64,000 bases of DNA from Chrysoperla carnea (GCF_905475395.1 NC_058337.1:111222368-111286367), one strand, 5' to 3'; positions 1 to 13,875 are shown, counted from the stretch's first letter. Numbers and translations: made by a program. Notes: generated by a model from the sequence alone, not told the origin.

Positions 1-125
1 AGAGGTGTTATATGTTTGATCGCTATGTGTCTGTCTGTCTGTGACATCGTAGCGCCTAACGGATGAACCGATTTTGATTTTTTTTTTCGTTTGAAATGTA
101 GTTTAACGGAGAGTGTTGTTGGACA
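1..125 (+). repeat. Dispersed repeat family B, copy cut by the window start
   Basis: Contains TTTGATCGCTATGTGTCTGT, CATCGTAGCGCCTAACGGAT and GAACCGATTTTGATTTTTT, then GTTTAACGGAGAGTG. These are the hallmarks of a family seen repeatedly in this window. Confidence 0.65.
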
Positions 126-3100
126 GTGGAGTTGTTAGAGAAAATTTAACAACAAAAAATGTTAGCCTTAATCTTCCTTTTTTGGTTTCTTCAAGATATG
201 TTTTACTGTGTTTAATTTTTTGTTTAAGTGTCATAACTCATCCCGGTTTTACGCCTATCCCACGAAAGAACTTATATTATATGTATTAATCAATTAATAT
301 TATTTCGTTTTCAATCATTATTAAACGAATTTTCTTATAAACCAGACAAAAATTATACCACCCTGAAATGTTATATTGAGGTAATTATCGGCACAAAGAT
401 TTTTATTCGTTTATACTATATGAACGTAAAGTAACACGATAAAATCTTGATAAAATTAATAAAACAAAATTTTTATTTTATATCGTCTATTGAATTGATG
501 ATATTTTTTTTATAGATACGGCAAAGTTAGAAAAAAAAAACACTGGTTGCTCGCTTATATCAGAATTATTAGAATTCTTTTATACTGGAAAAATGTTTAT
601 TAAAAATGTTTATAAAAAAAGCAAAGTTAAAATAAATCATTTTTATATGAAGTGTAAACTATTCATAGATGTTTATGGTAAATTTAGATTATATTTTTCT
701 CAATTTTATCACAAGATTCTGTAGCAAATAGACTAGACATCAAAAAATTTCCAATGAGATCAAAAATATCTCCTGGTGAAACGGTCTAATTGGGATAATC
801 TACAACTCATTCGAAAGCGTATACTTTGTAACGTTTGAATACATAGCCGAAAATTTTATACCACCATCCACCACTTTCTATTTGAAGAAATGAGAAAAGC
901 TACCTTCAAAGTAGTAAAGCAACCAGGAGAGTCTCGAATTTAAAATTTTTTTCAATGTTTGAATAAAAACTTATTCTTCTTTAAACATTTCAGTAAAAAA
1001 TTTTGCATTCAAAAGCTTCATTTTTCTGAAAAATGCACTTTTACGAACTCGAACTCTCGTACGAGTTTTTTTTCACTGAATTACGTACAGTTTAACTGAG
1101 CTGAGTGGAGAAAGCTTTAACAAGAACACTTAAAAACACATCCTACAGAAAAATTTATGAGCTGCCGAATGCATAAATTTGAAAAGAATTTTAACTTTGT
1201 ACCATTCATACTTTAACTTTAGCAATAAGTAAGTGATCTAGTTTAAGAAATAAACATATTTGTTAATGTTATTTATCAACAATATATCTCATTTATTTTT
1301 GTTGGTGTAATAATATAAGGTTGCTCTTTTGAAACGTATTTTGTGACAAAAGTTTGTACTTGCCAAAAGCTTGAACTTAATATTTCTCATATAATGTACT
1401 CTTTATAACATACACATCTGTATACATCTATCACACATAATATTTTTCTGATATCTCTATGGAATTTGCTTTCATTGAATTTCACCATTTTCACTTCTTA
1501 GTGCTTACTATAAAAATAATAGTTTTTCATTCGTTTACACAAGTACTAATACAACATACATACATGAACAAACTATTTGTTATCGATTTTGTATTTATAA
1601 CCTTATGTAACCTAACCATACCTTTTTCTGTTTCGAACTATTGTGGTATGAATAGTAGACAAGAGTTGCTCCAGAATATTAGTAGATGAAACATGTTGAA
1701 CGATTAATAGTGACTACGGTTTAAATGCTATAAATTTAAGGTAATTTTTTAATTTAAAACCAAAATCAATTAAATACTACTTTGTTTTCTCACCGCTTCC
1801 ACCAAAGGCACTTTAATTATAAGATTTACTTATGGTTGAAGAGACAACAGTATACAATATCTGATAGAACTAGATACAGTAAAGCTTGTACTGGAATTAA
1901 AAGAACCAAATTTACGTAAAAACAGTCTACTAAGACCCAAAAGTGGGTTATAAGGATGAAGTGCGAATCCAAAATTGTAAAAATTTGGCTGAAAATCAAA
2001 ACTTGACTTAGGGATAAAATAGTGAAATTACATAGATAAGGCACCTAAAAGTTTGGTGTACCAGTTTCTGTGGGAATAAGTACGTGGCAGGCGGGTTTCT
2101 ATTAGGTGTAGTGGGAGATTATATAGTAATTGATAGATTAAAATATGCTTAATATCAAGGTTTGTTCCGCCTAATATAAGCAATAAAGGTAAGGTATGGT
2201 AGATAGAGCTTCTTTAACTTCGTTGTACCAATGACAGACGGTTTCTGAGTCGGAATGAATACGTGGCAGACTGGTTACAAGTTGTGTTCAGTTCTGGCCG
2301 ATGGTTTCAATAATTGACAACAAACATATTTCATCAATGCGATACTTTTTTATACATGGATTACCACTCACCGTCATATAACGGCTACAAAAAAAACCCT
2401 AACGATTTCTGAAAAAACCTGTCTTTTATATTTCATAAGATTTTTTTGGTAGAATTTATAGTGTCCTGTATGTATAATTTCAAATTCCAATTTTAAATTT
2501 TCTGAGATATACGTAGATGTGGTACATCGAACTTATAAAGCATTTAATTTATGACGTTTATTTGAAATTTAGAGTGTCAAGTTCATGTATGAAGTAGGAA
2601 ATGCTCACAGCTCATAGGAATTGTAAAGTGCATGTAATAGCATTTCAAATAATCCAACTAAGGAATTTGTATCTGATGAATTTGTGAGCAATTTCAAGAT
2701 ACAAATAAAATAAAAAAATTTGCTAGAATCTATGATATTTATTACTATTATTTATTATTGAGCATTACAAAAGAAATGTTACATAAATTTTTACGCTGCC
2801 TCAAAAAATCTACTTCAAAAAGTAGTTTTTTTAACTTGAGATATTCTCAAAACTCGAAAAGAAGGTTTTATGACTTTTAGATTCAATACAAGCACTTTCT
2901 AGTTTAAAGTACAGAAGATTATTTTAAATTAGGTAGGTGTTCCTTATTAAAAAGGTAACATTTTAAGTAACTAAAGATCTATTCTATATTTTTTCAATAC
3001 TTGAATTAAAAAATTATAAAAAGTTGATTTTGTGCATTGAATTTCTGTAAACTATTCGATTATCAATAACTGTACACCTTAATTGGGACTAATTTTCTAA

Positions 3101-3660
3101 ATTTTATCAATTATAGAGCTGAGTAAGATTGAACCAGAAAGCCCAGCATTTTTTTCCAATTAAAATTAAACTTATTTTTTGAGCTAGTGTGAATGAAAAA
3201 ACACTATTTTATATTTAATCTGTGGTATTCGATATAATATATTATTTGATAGTTGATTCAAAAGAAAAGAAAACATTTCATGTCCCGTGAATGAATAAAG
3301 TATAAGTTGACTGCTATCTATAATTTAGGATATTGGATAGTAATTAATGAAAATCATAGTAAAAAAGGATATGATGTGTGACAAAAATGAAGAAAAACGA
3401 TAATTATATTGATAATTTTATCTATATAATTTAAGAAATATACAATTTATCAAATTCTTTTAGATTTGTATTTTTTTAATTATCCATTATAAAATGTCAT
3501 ATTCAATGAAAAATGTCAAATTATATTGCTAACTATAGAAAAATGTATAAATGATTTTAGTTATGTTAGTGTAGAGTTATTGTAATGAAAAATATTTATT
3601 TTCCTATATAAAAATCTCTGCTTTCAAAAACATTATCATTCAGTCACTTCTGACATCGAA
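126..3660. other. Gene-free AT-rich region
   Basis: Apart from the diverged direct repeat at 2054-2291, nothing is recognised. Short open frames on both strands have no domain, no signal peptide and no splice context that would support a gene. Confidence 0.5.
2054..2291 (+). repeat. Diverged direct repeat
   Basis: A segment with GTACCA, GTTTCTG, GGAATAAGTACGTGGCAG and GTGTAGTG recurs about 170 bp later as GTACCA, GTTTCTG, GGAATGAATACGTGGCAG and GTGTTCAG. It is more GC-rich than its surroundings. Source unknown. Confidence 0.4.
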
Positions 3661-3666
3661 TATATA

Positions 3667-3854
3667 GGCTGTCCATAAATTGAGAAAGTTCGATAGGAAT
3701 GTTAATGGTCGTTTATAAATGAAGACTATTTAGTACAGTGAATAGCTGAATGTTAATATTTTAGAAAGCAGAACTATTTATAAAGAATTTTTTTCGTAAA
3801 CTTTATAATAAAAAAGTTTTCCATATATAGCCAACTTAGCTAGACACCCTGTAT
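3667..3854. mobile_element. Small MITE with AC(A/C)-CTGT type ends
   Basis: Left end AGGCTGTCCATAAATTGAG and right end, reverse complemented, ACAGGGTGTCTAGC give short inverted termini, bracketed by ATAT on both sides. A similar ACAGGGTAGCCCAATAA end without a partner is seen at 5890. Confidence 0.4.
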
Positions 3855-4842
3855 ATGTGTACTATTTGTGACAACACTCACGTTGCTGCAGATAATACTT
3901 ATAGTTTATAAGCTTTTTTTATATCTTTCCAATAAATCGCTAAAAAAGATTGTTCTTAATATTTGTTTAATCATTCTTCAAAACAGTTTTTAAGGTATAC
4001 ATGAAACTATGCCAATTTTGATACTTATTCCCGTTGCATAATTACTATGTGAATTTTAATTATAAGTATCTCGCTTTTCAATCGATGGAATAAATAAAAG
4101 TTTTTGACAAATTAAATAGGTACAACAAGATTAACGCTGTTTGTTGATTTCATGTAATTCCTTAGAAATGTGGATTTATGGCTAACTACCTTAAGCCATA
4201 TAATTTTTTTTTATACAATACTGTAATAATCGAAGTAATCTCCTGTAAATTGTAGGTCGCTAGATTTTGTATAAGACTATGCATGCAATCATGTGGTTTT
4301 GAACTTGGTATCCTGTTCTATGATGTAATATGAAGACGTAATTATTACCTGTACTTAATAATAGATTGGTGATATAAGTTTATATTAATAAACCATTGAT
4401 TGATGTCTTCTTACATCTAAGTAGAAACCGAAATTGGAAGGATATATTTGAAATATAGATTTTCTGCTATCATAAACAAATTTTTTGAAAGGCATTCATG
4501 TGAGTGCGGCCCTTATGGTTTACATCATCAACTTAAAGAATCAACTCAGAATGTCAAGACTAAGAAGAAATTAAATATGTTCTTAATCTATCATTTCATT
4601 CTCATAAAAAAAAAAAATATTGTCTCAAAATGTGCGCTCATAGGTATCAAACCGAAAGTGGTGTAAATACATTGTACCGGCTATGACTTGAATTTCCGTA
4701 CCGCTTAGAATTACTTCCTAATACAATAACGGTAAAAAAATAACTTCTAAAGGGGCTTTCTAATTGAATTTGAATATTTCAAAAATATCTGTTTTGTGCA
4801 CTTTTGGTGAAATTACAAAATTTTATTTTTGTAATGTTTCAG
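3855..4842. other. Upstream region of the NPF exon
   Basis: Ends with a usable acceptor (TTTTTGTAATGTTTCAG). A 5' exon or promoter probably lies further upstream but could not be placed. The 72-residue frame at 4448 looks accidental. Confidence 0.4.
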
Positions 4843-5111
4843 AAAACTTCAAATCAAAGAATAATGTTCCCTAAAATGACAATGATTGGTGACAACGCTT
4901 CATCTCCAGCAACCACAATAAAGAAAACCAACAAGAGGACATCATCCACAAAATGGATTTTAGCGTATGGCATCGCATTTTGTGCATTGGCTGCATGGAT
5001 GATTACTGTTTGTGATGCGAAGCCTGCTCCAGTACCGCCACAAGAATTGGCTGATGCATTAAAAGTGTTACAACAATTGGACCGTTACTATTCACAAGTG
5101 GCTCGTCCTAG
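4843..5111 (+). CDS. NPF: Neuropeptide F (long NPF) precursor, exon with signal peptide and mature peptide; 3' exon missing
   Basis: The product should be a secreted, C-terminally amidated neuropeptide of the NPF/NPY family, which acts on a G-protein-coupled receptor in feeding and gut-brain signalling. The exon follows an acceptor (TTTCAG, ends 4842). The first ATG in frame is 4864, with other in-frame ATGs at 4876 and 4882. Residues 1-30 are polar and basic. Residues 31-52 form a hydrophobic signal segment ending VCDA. The mature part starts at KPAPVPP (residue 53) and ends DRYYSQVARPR at residue 83. This matches the known insect NPF C-terminus YSQVARPRF-amide. The last arginine codon is split: CCT AG then the donor gtcagt at 5112 (phase 2). 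The next exon should therefore supply the last base, Phe and the Gly amidation donor followed by a dibasic site. I did not find that exon by eye. The upstream exon, probably 5' UTR, is also unplaced. The family call is confident and the gene model is partial. Confidence 0.88.
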
Positions 5112-6970
5112 GTCAGTGTTGAAATTTTTAATTTTTATCAATCTTTTTAGTTGAGTTAGAGAAATTTCTTTCATTAACAACAGGTCAAGGCACTAACCTC
5201 TACGTAATATTCTTCGGTAATTTGGAAAGCAATTACTTTTTTCAACTTTTCCAGTATTATCTTGAGGTTTCAATTAATTACCGGGGTATATTATGAGATT
5301 AATGTTTTGATTAAAAGAAATTCATTATAGTTTTAATTAACTAAAATTTTGATACATGCTTTTTTAATGTTTTCTGTTCAAGATTCTCATGTTCTGATAA
5401 TAAAGAATATTTTTTTAGAAGAGTTATAAAAAATCGAAATAATATCAATCGGCATCAGGTTCATTGGAAAACTCTTTTTCTATCGTTTTTGATTAAATAT
5501 GATTTTGGGTTTGGGAATACTATTGCCTGGCTCGTATGAAGTGTCAAGTGTCAAGTGACAAGATGCGAAAACGATACATGACTACACTATTTCTAGTGGG
5601 AGTCAACTTGATAGCTGACAGATGATTTTGTTATTTCACCATAAAGATGTCTATGCCATATAGATTTTAAGGTCGAAAATTGGACTTCTGGATTACACTT
5701 CAATACAGTCAGCCCTTAGGCTTCAAATCATATTTAAACATTAATGACATGGAATTAGCTTTCCAATATACTTAATTAATCGCGATTGATATTATTTTAA
5801 TGTGTTTAACTTCGATTTAAGTTTAATGTATTAAAAAATACTTTAAAGCTTTGAAGAATTATTCAATATTTTTCATGGGCTCTGATATACAGGGTAGCCC
5901 AATAAAAAAACTTTAAAAAAGTTGCAGAGTTTGATTGGGGATATCATGTTCTGACATCAGATTAGACTTATAGTTTTCCCGGTTGCTTTAATAATTAAAT
6001 CAGGCACTAAAAGATAAGAGATAGAGTAACAGTTTAAATTCGGCTTTGATAATAGAAAAACGAACATTTTTTATTCAAAACATTTTTTCGAAAATCGTTA
6101 CCCTTCGGAGGAAACGCGAATCAAAATTATGCCATGTATCATTGCATTTAATCGAAAATAAATACACTTAAAGTATATAACGATAATTGTTGGTGGAAGT
6201 CATGGATACAAGCGAATGTCCTCTGTTGCCCTTGAAACCTTTTGGCTTAAGCATTTTTCTGTAGTTGATTTTTATAAATTTTTTCGATTAAATCAATAAT
6301 TACATATTTTTAAGTCGCATTTCATTCGAAAACTAAGGATTTCGAAAAAATATTTTGATTAAAAAATGTTTGTCTTTTTATGAGGATCAACTTTCTTCTT
6401 CAAAGTGTTATTTTATCATCTCAAACTTATAACACCCCTTAATTTTGGGGAAAAAGGTTTAAAATTGAAAATAACCAGTAATGGGCACTTGTGGCTCAAG
6501 CATTTGGGAAATACTTTTAATTGAAAATGTGCAACAACAGTCAAAAAACTTTGATACTGGAATATGGTACAAAAATAGTTGTAAAAGAATATTTAAAAAT
6601 TAAATCTTTATACTTTAACGTAAAACTTTTATATTTCTTTTTGAACTTATTAAAAAATTTATAAGAAATAACAGTCCTCTTTAAATTACTCAATTACTTT
6701 CAAGGAGTAAATAAATATTTCCATTTCACTACTGTAGTTTATTTTCTAAACTAATTGTTCTGGTTACATAAATTGAACATAACAAGTACTGCATTTATGC
6801 AATAAAAACGAAGATAAAAATTTTAAAAGGTATATGATGTTTCATTTTAAATGAGGGATGCATTTTTCTTCTCAAGTTTGCTTACATTTAAAATATTTTG
6901 TACAAAAGTTGATTCTTCTTAGTTAAAAAGAAATAACTTTGCACTCGTATTTTGCCATAGAGATATGAAG
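5112..6970 (+). other. Start of the NPF intron
   Basis: Opens with the donor GTCAGTG. It contains a short minus-strand family B relic (about 6421-6475, AAACTTATAACACCCC). No exon with the expected phase and an F-G-K/R-R start was seen. Confidence 0.45.
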
Positions 6971-7220
6971 ATAGAGAACGTTAAGTTTTAGCGGATGCGA
7001 ATGCATAAGTGGATGCGATATGCAAAGCGAGAGAGAAGACTGTCAGTAACTTTCCCTGTGTCCTTGTCTAATACATTTACATATACTTACTAATGCATAT
7101 AATAATGTGTATGTGTATACATGATTTTGACAACGACACAGGGGAACTCACTGAAAGTCTTCTCTCTCATTCATAATATCGTATCCACTTACAGTCTAGT
7201 AGATCCCCCGCGTTCTCTAT
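6971..7220. mobile_element. Foldback / hairpin element
   Basis: The segment is an imperfect palindrome of about 250 bp. ATAGAGAACG at 6971 pairs with CGTTCTCTAT at 7211. TAAGTGGATGCGATAT pairs with ATATCGTATCCACTTA. GAGAGAGAAGACTGTCAGT pairs with ACTGAAAGTCTTCTCTCTC. The centre (TAATGCATATAATAATGTG) also folds. ATTTTGCC occurs just outside both ends. Confidence 0.6.
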
Positions 7221-10200
7221 GTATAATATTGAATGCATTTTGCCGCCATCTGGGCATGTGAATGTGGCCATATTCTTCTTTTCTCCAATAAAAGAATATC
7301 GCTGTTCGATTTTTAGCTATGTGGTCAAAGTCGTTGAGTATGAAAAGAGCCTAACATGTACTTTACACTGATGTAGGAATATAATTTCAAGCACTGAGAA
7401 GTATTTAACAAAAGTGTATCTGTAAATCTTGTCGGTACTTTTGCACGTCAGTCTCTCAACAGAAGAATTTGCCCATCTCTCAACCTATCGAGAGTTTGTT
7501 CGAGTCTCAAAAATGAATTTTTGGTTTGTTCTATGAGAAAAATCATTTATTACGCCAAGCAGTCATTGTGGCAGTCACAAGCAAGATTATCGAGATCATA
7601 ATAAGAGCTGGCTATTTGTTGCACGTAACATGGCTTCTTAATATAAATCTATTTGTTCAACACTTACTGAAACCCAGTTTAAGTTTAAGTCTGTTATCGT
7701 AGTTCTATTTTAAGCCATCGGCTGTCATATAGCAACAGGATTTTCGCAACACACTGTATAAAAAATAAGCGAGTTCTTAATATCTATCACTTTTCCTCGA
7801 CTACTCGAATTTAGTTTTCTTATTCATTGTACCTTGTAGTAAATTATAGTAAGATACTATATAAAACATGCCCATTATTTATCTATTGCACTGAAAAATG
7901 AACTTACCTACATTTTTTATGTCCAATAAAGTGTGGAAAACTACTATATACATACTTCAAGATGACTATTTATTTATTGTTACCTAGAAAAATGTGATTA
8001 CACAGTTTATGTCTAGAGCCAGGGGTAGTATTTGACAGTAATTTTAAAACGGTTAGAAATTTGAGAAGATGTTGTTTGTGTCTCTTCCTATATGAAAGTT
8101 CCTTGTGACAAATTTTCATGTATGCTAATTTTCATAGTCGAAGATTTCTTTTTCGAAGGGCCTGGGAAGTTTTAACTATCCGGCATGCAAAAAACTAATC
8201 AATTAAAGACGATTTTCGAAGTGGAACTGCAAAAATCATTTTTTCGGTACTCAACCCAAGAAGACGATAGATATTTGAATCTTTCAAAAATACCCACCTT
8301 TGAAAAAAAATTTTTATCCATATAATCGTTAGTTTTTTTAAAGCTGGCAAACATAATAGTGAAAAGTTAATAATAACACAAGGTTACAGCGTACATAATA
8401 CAATGACATTAACAATAATGCATTCAACAATAAGCCGTAGGAGAAATTTCTAGTTTATCATCTTCATTAGAATATACTAGCAGGCATAGAAAGTGGGTCA
8501 CTCAATGTATCACATACTACCTTTATAGAAAAAATGAACACCATTCACCATTCATGAATATCAAAATTGAGTAGTAAATAATTTCAACCGTCTCGTAGAC
8601 CTCGTAAAACACCAAAACAACTTTTGAGGAATTCTACGAGCTAGTTAATGTTAAAATATTTAACAGATCATTTCAAGTGTATTATATACCCTTCACTGAA
8701 ACCGGGACAATCAGTAATCCATTAAAGCTAGGAAGACAAATTAGCTAAAATGCTTCTTCTAGTACTTGAATCTAGCTGTTCTTGGGAAAATACTTTTAAC
8801 CATAGAAAATCCGCCCTTGATTCAATAATGATCTAATTTCTTTGTCCATGAGTGTATTTATCTTTGTTGCAACGTAATTAGCTATGTGTTTACAAATAAG
8901 TCACCGTAATTGTAAAATAGCATCTTGAGTTTTAATAACAATAGATATATGTGAATTATACCTAAGGTTAAATTATTCTTGTTCTTGTAACGGATTGTGT
9001 ACTTGTAAAATATAAATGTCTAGTAATGTTACTCGAATAATGAGAAAATTGTATCATTAAGCAGTAGTTAGATATAATTCTGAAATTACTTGGAAATTTC
9101 ATAAGCTGTAAACATGTTAAACTTAGGTTTACAAAATCAATTTTGTTCATAACCAATCATTATTTAGGTAAAAACATTATGACTTTCTGTTTAAGAAAAT
9201 CATATTTTTAAAAATCGAAAAATATATTGTACGGAAAATAGTGCTGAAAATTTTTCTCTACTTTGAAAATTGTATGATTTTATACAGAATGCAAAAAAAT
9301 TTCGGTATTATACCGAAAAGTAATACAGAATGTAGCAGAGGAATTGAGAATTATGGGGTTTTAAAAACAATGTTAAAAGAAAACCAATATTAATTTTTTC
9401 AAATCATATTTTTTCTTCCAACAACAACATATAAAAGACTGTATTCAATTATACAAATTGTGTTATTAAGTAAATTGTATTTGTAAGTCAATGAAATGGC
9501 AAATATATCCTAGAATTGCAACAAAGTTATTATATCCTAGAATTGCACTTACGCTTTGATTGTGCTTAAAAAAATAGACGTTTTAAAAAGTTCCTGTTTC
9601 ATGTTGAAATTAATGTTGACGACGTTAAGTACTTAAATTTCTACGAATTAAGTTTTGTTTTTCCTTTTCGTGCATTAAAAATTATCTATCATTAACCTAC
9701 GACATATAAAATTTTATTTTCATATCCAAATGGAGTATGAACTCTTTTGAGAATCAAGTATATTTTATTAAATATTAACGCGATTAGAATATATTTTATA
9801 GATGGATAGGTACGTAAATATATATTGGGTTTTCTATTTAGAATGTCTGATTTTTAAACTTAAATTAAAATTGTATTTGTATGAGACATGTTGTATCTTT
9901 TAATTTGAAAAAAAAAAAAAATTTATTTATTAGAACTTTTATTATCGGAGCTTCGCCGGCCAGTTCAATGTAATAAATATTGAGAAAATTATAACACAAT
10001 AATTTTATGTCGAATTATGTTTTATACAACCTAAGCAAAATTTTGAACTTTTCTATTAAAGTCAGTGTTCACTTAGAGTTACTTGCCGTGTGCTACTTTA
10101 TTTTTATTAGCTCATAACGTCAATATGAGTCGACTATCCACCGTTTGATATACATTTTTAATTCAGAAAATTCAGAAAAGAATCCGAAAACTTGAGCACG

Positions 10201-12360
10201 AAAGGCTGATTGAATGCCCATAAAATAATATACAATAAATGAAATTACCAGCGGAAATGTGGTAAAACACATATATGGATCACAATGGGTTCTATACCCA
10301 AAGTATGTCCTTCTTGGACTTCAAATTTAATATAACCTAGCTTAACCTAAATTTTGATTTTAGACTCATTTATTGGAAAACCCTTTGAATTTATGGGTGG
10401 TTAATTAAAATATAAATGTTTTAATACATTATATATTAATAACATTTTATTTTATATTTATGACGTATATTTATGAAATGAACAATTTCTCTCGAAGGAA
10501 TTAAAAGTAATGAACTTTCATTCAAACTCAGTATAGCATATAGGCGTAAGGTACAAATATGTGTTCATGTGAATGGGAATGAAGAATAAATATCGTCTAA
10601 GAAGAAGGATTAAAAAAAATAAACATTTCAGAGCTCGGTTAGAGCTCGCACTCAAAATAAATAATATTTTCCCGCTTTCTGACCGGGGTTTTAGAGCTAT
10701 TTGTATTAAGAGGAATATAAAGGATTTTCTGTTTTAAGGAAATAAACTTTAAATTGATGTTAAACACATAAAAATAGTATGAATCGCCATGATATTGGGT
10801 TCATTGGAAAGCTAATTTCGGACCATTTCTGTTAAAAAATAACTTCGTAGATGGACACTGTGTCTGATCAGCATTTAAATTTCGAGATCAAGTTAATAGC
10901 CATTTTTCATCCTATAAACATCTCATTTCAATTCTGTTCAGTATATAGGATGTTCATTTAAATTGAGACTGTTACTTTTGATAAAAAAATTTGACACAAA
11001 AATTAGAAAATATAAATAGTTGTACTGAGTCAGCGCTATAAGGTTTACTTCACAAACAAGGGCTTTTAATGTCAACCTTCTCTCATTACTGGAACTTAAA
11101 CTGAAAGGTTGTTCGTCTAAACAAGCCCTTAAATTTTTGTTCGAAACATTTTTTCCAAAAACGAAAGCATTCATCAGAAATCTGATGCATAATTTAATCC
11201 TTTTATATTTAATTGATTTCGAATATTCCATTAAGTTAATAAAAAATAAAAATAAGTTAATTTAGCCTAAATGAACTAAAAAATGGCCGATATTACAAAA
11301 AAAAAAATCTACTGCCATAAATTAGATCATTAATAAGAATAAAAAGAGCCTTGCTTAAAATTTTTTGCGAGCATATCCGTCTTTTTGAAAACGTTTTGAA
11401 CTAAAATTTTAGGGTTTGTAAAGACAAATAACTTTTCAATAATTCGACGAACTTTTCAACTGTAATGAACAAGTATTGACTTTCGACAAACGTTATCATT
11501 CCAAATCGACCTCATAGTGCTGATTTTTCAAGTTACAGCTCAATATCAAGTTTAAAATGACACCAATTTAAAATAACTTACATTGAATAAAATGTATCTT
11601 ACTGATTCGATCTCATTGAAATGCATTACTCAAAACCGCAGCGGCTAAACGTACTAATTTTATTATTCGTTCAATCACAGAGTTCTATTAATAAAACAGG
11701 TATCCATTTCAAGTGGTTTAACAAAATTCTCCTATGCATATGCTTCCCAAAATATATATCTATATCTATATTTTATATAATGTTATGTTCGTTTGTGTAT
11801 TGCTTATGGGTTCAAAAAGTTCTACATCGATTGAACTCAAATTTTTACACGACTCTACTTTGAGGATAGTTTTATCTATTTTTAACCCCCAGTGAGTGGA
11901 AAATTGAGGAGTAGAAATGAGGAGAAATTTTTGTATTTGGAAAACCCATGTTAATAATTTTAAAGACAAAAATAAAGGTTAACGTTTGCCCAAATATCGT
12001 GTTACTAGGGTTTTTTTTATACATGTGATTTATAATATTTACAGAAGATAATTCTAAGTATTATTCTCACAGGCAGTATGTTAGGAACGTCTCTTATATT
12101 AATCGAAAAAATGAAATTAGCAAACCATTGAAGTTAGAAACTAGATTTTTAAAACAAATAAAGTATAAAAGATAACCTTACAAAATCAAATATCATGAAA
12201 TGAATATTTGATATAAAACTACTAAACTAATTGTTACAATTCAATAAAATATCTACTAAATTTTTTATTTCCTGTTATGAACATGCATGGTCTTCCTATC
12301 CATGAATAATCGGAATATTCTCAGATATACCCAAGCGGTGGTTTATCAAATAAAAGAGCA
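7221..12360. other. Gene-free region
   Basis: Only the SINE fragment at 10272-10352 and a 16-bp direct repeat (ATATCCTAGAATTGCA, near 9504 and 9533) are recognised. Everything else is AT-rich sequence with accidental frames. Confidence 0.45.
10272..10352 (+). mobile_element. SINE 3' fragment
   Basis: ATGGATCACAATGGGTTCTA, then AAGTATGTCCTTCTTGGAC and a run of TAACCTA units, matches the 3' part of the SINE at 50975-51275. No head is visible. Confidence 0.45.
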
Positions 12361-12653
12361 GGACGTGTACATTACAAAACTGTTATTCCGACGCAAGACA
12401 ATATGTTGGCAGGGGTGAAAGTGGGGATGAATGCTCTCGAATATTTTAAATATATCCAAGTCTGACAACCAAATAAAAGGGCATGATGTGCACATTAAAA
12501 AACTGAGCTACAAGAAAATCAGTTTAGGCGATTAAAAGTTGGTAACTCTTTTATTGGTAGTTTATCAAATTTCATAAAATCTACTGGATACTTCTCAACT
12601 ATTTCCATGCTAATAATGTTGTCCCACAGCGAAGTGTGGCGGAGTACAGCTAG
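12361..12653 (+). mobile_element. Helitron-like element, 3' end (copy 1)
   Basis: The element ends with hairpin CCACAGCGAAGTGTGG, then CGGAGTACAG and CTAG, followed by T. Its body (GTGGGGATGAATG, GGGCATGATGTGCACATTAA, AAAATCAGTTTAG) is repeated at 14755-15005. The 5' boundary is an estimate from where similarity to the second copy is lost. Confidence 0.55.
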
Positions 12654-13844
12654 TTGTTTATAAAATACATGAAAACGGGTCAACCATCATAATACGAAAT
12701 GCATTTAAATATGGTTGTATTTATAATGAGCATTTCTCGTAATTCAATTTGCAACATAAAACGATAATTGAAATCATATACAAAGTATATAGATAGGCAT
12801 AGTAATAATAAAAAATAATAATTTTGAGGTTTTTGCCAGTATTTCATGTTTTAAGGATTCCTTATCAAATTTTTCGGCTTTAAAGGATTTATTTATTTTT
12901 CCAGACAAAAATAGATATGGAATTTTTATAAAAGGCTTACGATCTTTTGAATTTATTATACCCTGCATATATGAAATATATATATTATCAAGGTACAATT
13001 ATTTTAGTTCTAAGTTTATAAAAGTCTTTGATTTTCGAAACATTATAAAGTATGAAAAAATGATTACCAGAAGTTATTCTGCCTTTAATATTATTGGGAG
13101 CTTTGTTTATTTCTGTTATACAGGATCCGAGGAATTATAGAATTTTTCTAATTATCTCAAACTATCTTATTGTGTTATGGTGAATTAATTGGCAGATGTA
13201 CGTCTAATAGATTGTATGGTATCACACTGTTTGAAGCGTTCCAGGAACAAGAGGGGATGAAAGTGCTTTGAAAATTATCTTTTTAAGAACTAGCAAATTC
13301 GATGACTTGTGACCTTCTTGGTATCGAAAGCGTAACTAATCCCAACCCTCAGTGACAATTTACTTTTACTAGTAGAATCTACAGTGACCCAATGAAGGTA
13401 CAATCGCCAAAGTGTTCGAAACAGATATTATAAAAATGATGCATCCTGTATTGGTAAAAACTAATTGAATTCTAATTGCACTCAACAAACTAATCATAAT
13501 GGAATTCTAGAAACAGTATTTTACAGCAATGATATAATTCAAAATATATGCGGTTGTAAAATCCATCAAATATAAATTATAAAAATGCTACAAATGCCTA
13601 GAAATATCAAAGCTATTTACCACGTCCAATATATTTTATGGTATATATGACCATCTAGAAATTCCTAGAATTAGATAAAATAATTCGTAAGCTTGTATAA
13701 TATATAGAAACGAATAATTTATTTATAGTTAAATCTCTTTGAAACATTTTTGTGGCTATCTTGCCGCAGATCATTTATAAAAGCAGTTTTAAGATAGAAA
13801 ACCCGTTGATAAGTGAACGTACTATTTTCTTAAATTTATAATTA

Positions 13845-13875
13845 GACCTTTTCGCAAAATTCTCGCGAAAAGGTC
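13845..13875. other. Perfect 11-bp inverted repeat
   Basis: GACCTTTTCGC and GCGAAAAGGTC pair exactly with a 9-base spacer. It stands alone in AT-rich sequence with no adjacent gene. It could be a MITE centre or an unrelated hairpin. Confidence 0.5.

Noticed and set aside
5215-5235. TTCGGTAATTTGGAAAGC as the missing NPF exon
   Set aside because: There is no AG acceptor at the required phase and the frame does not give F-G followed by a dibasic site.
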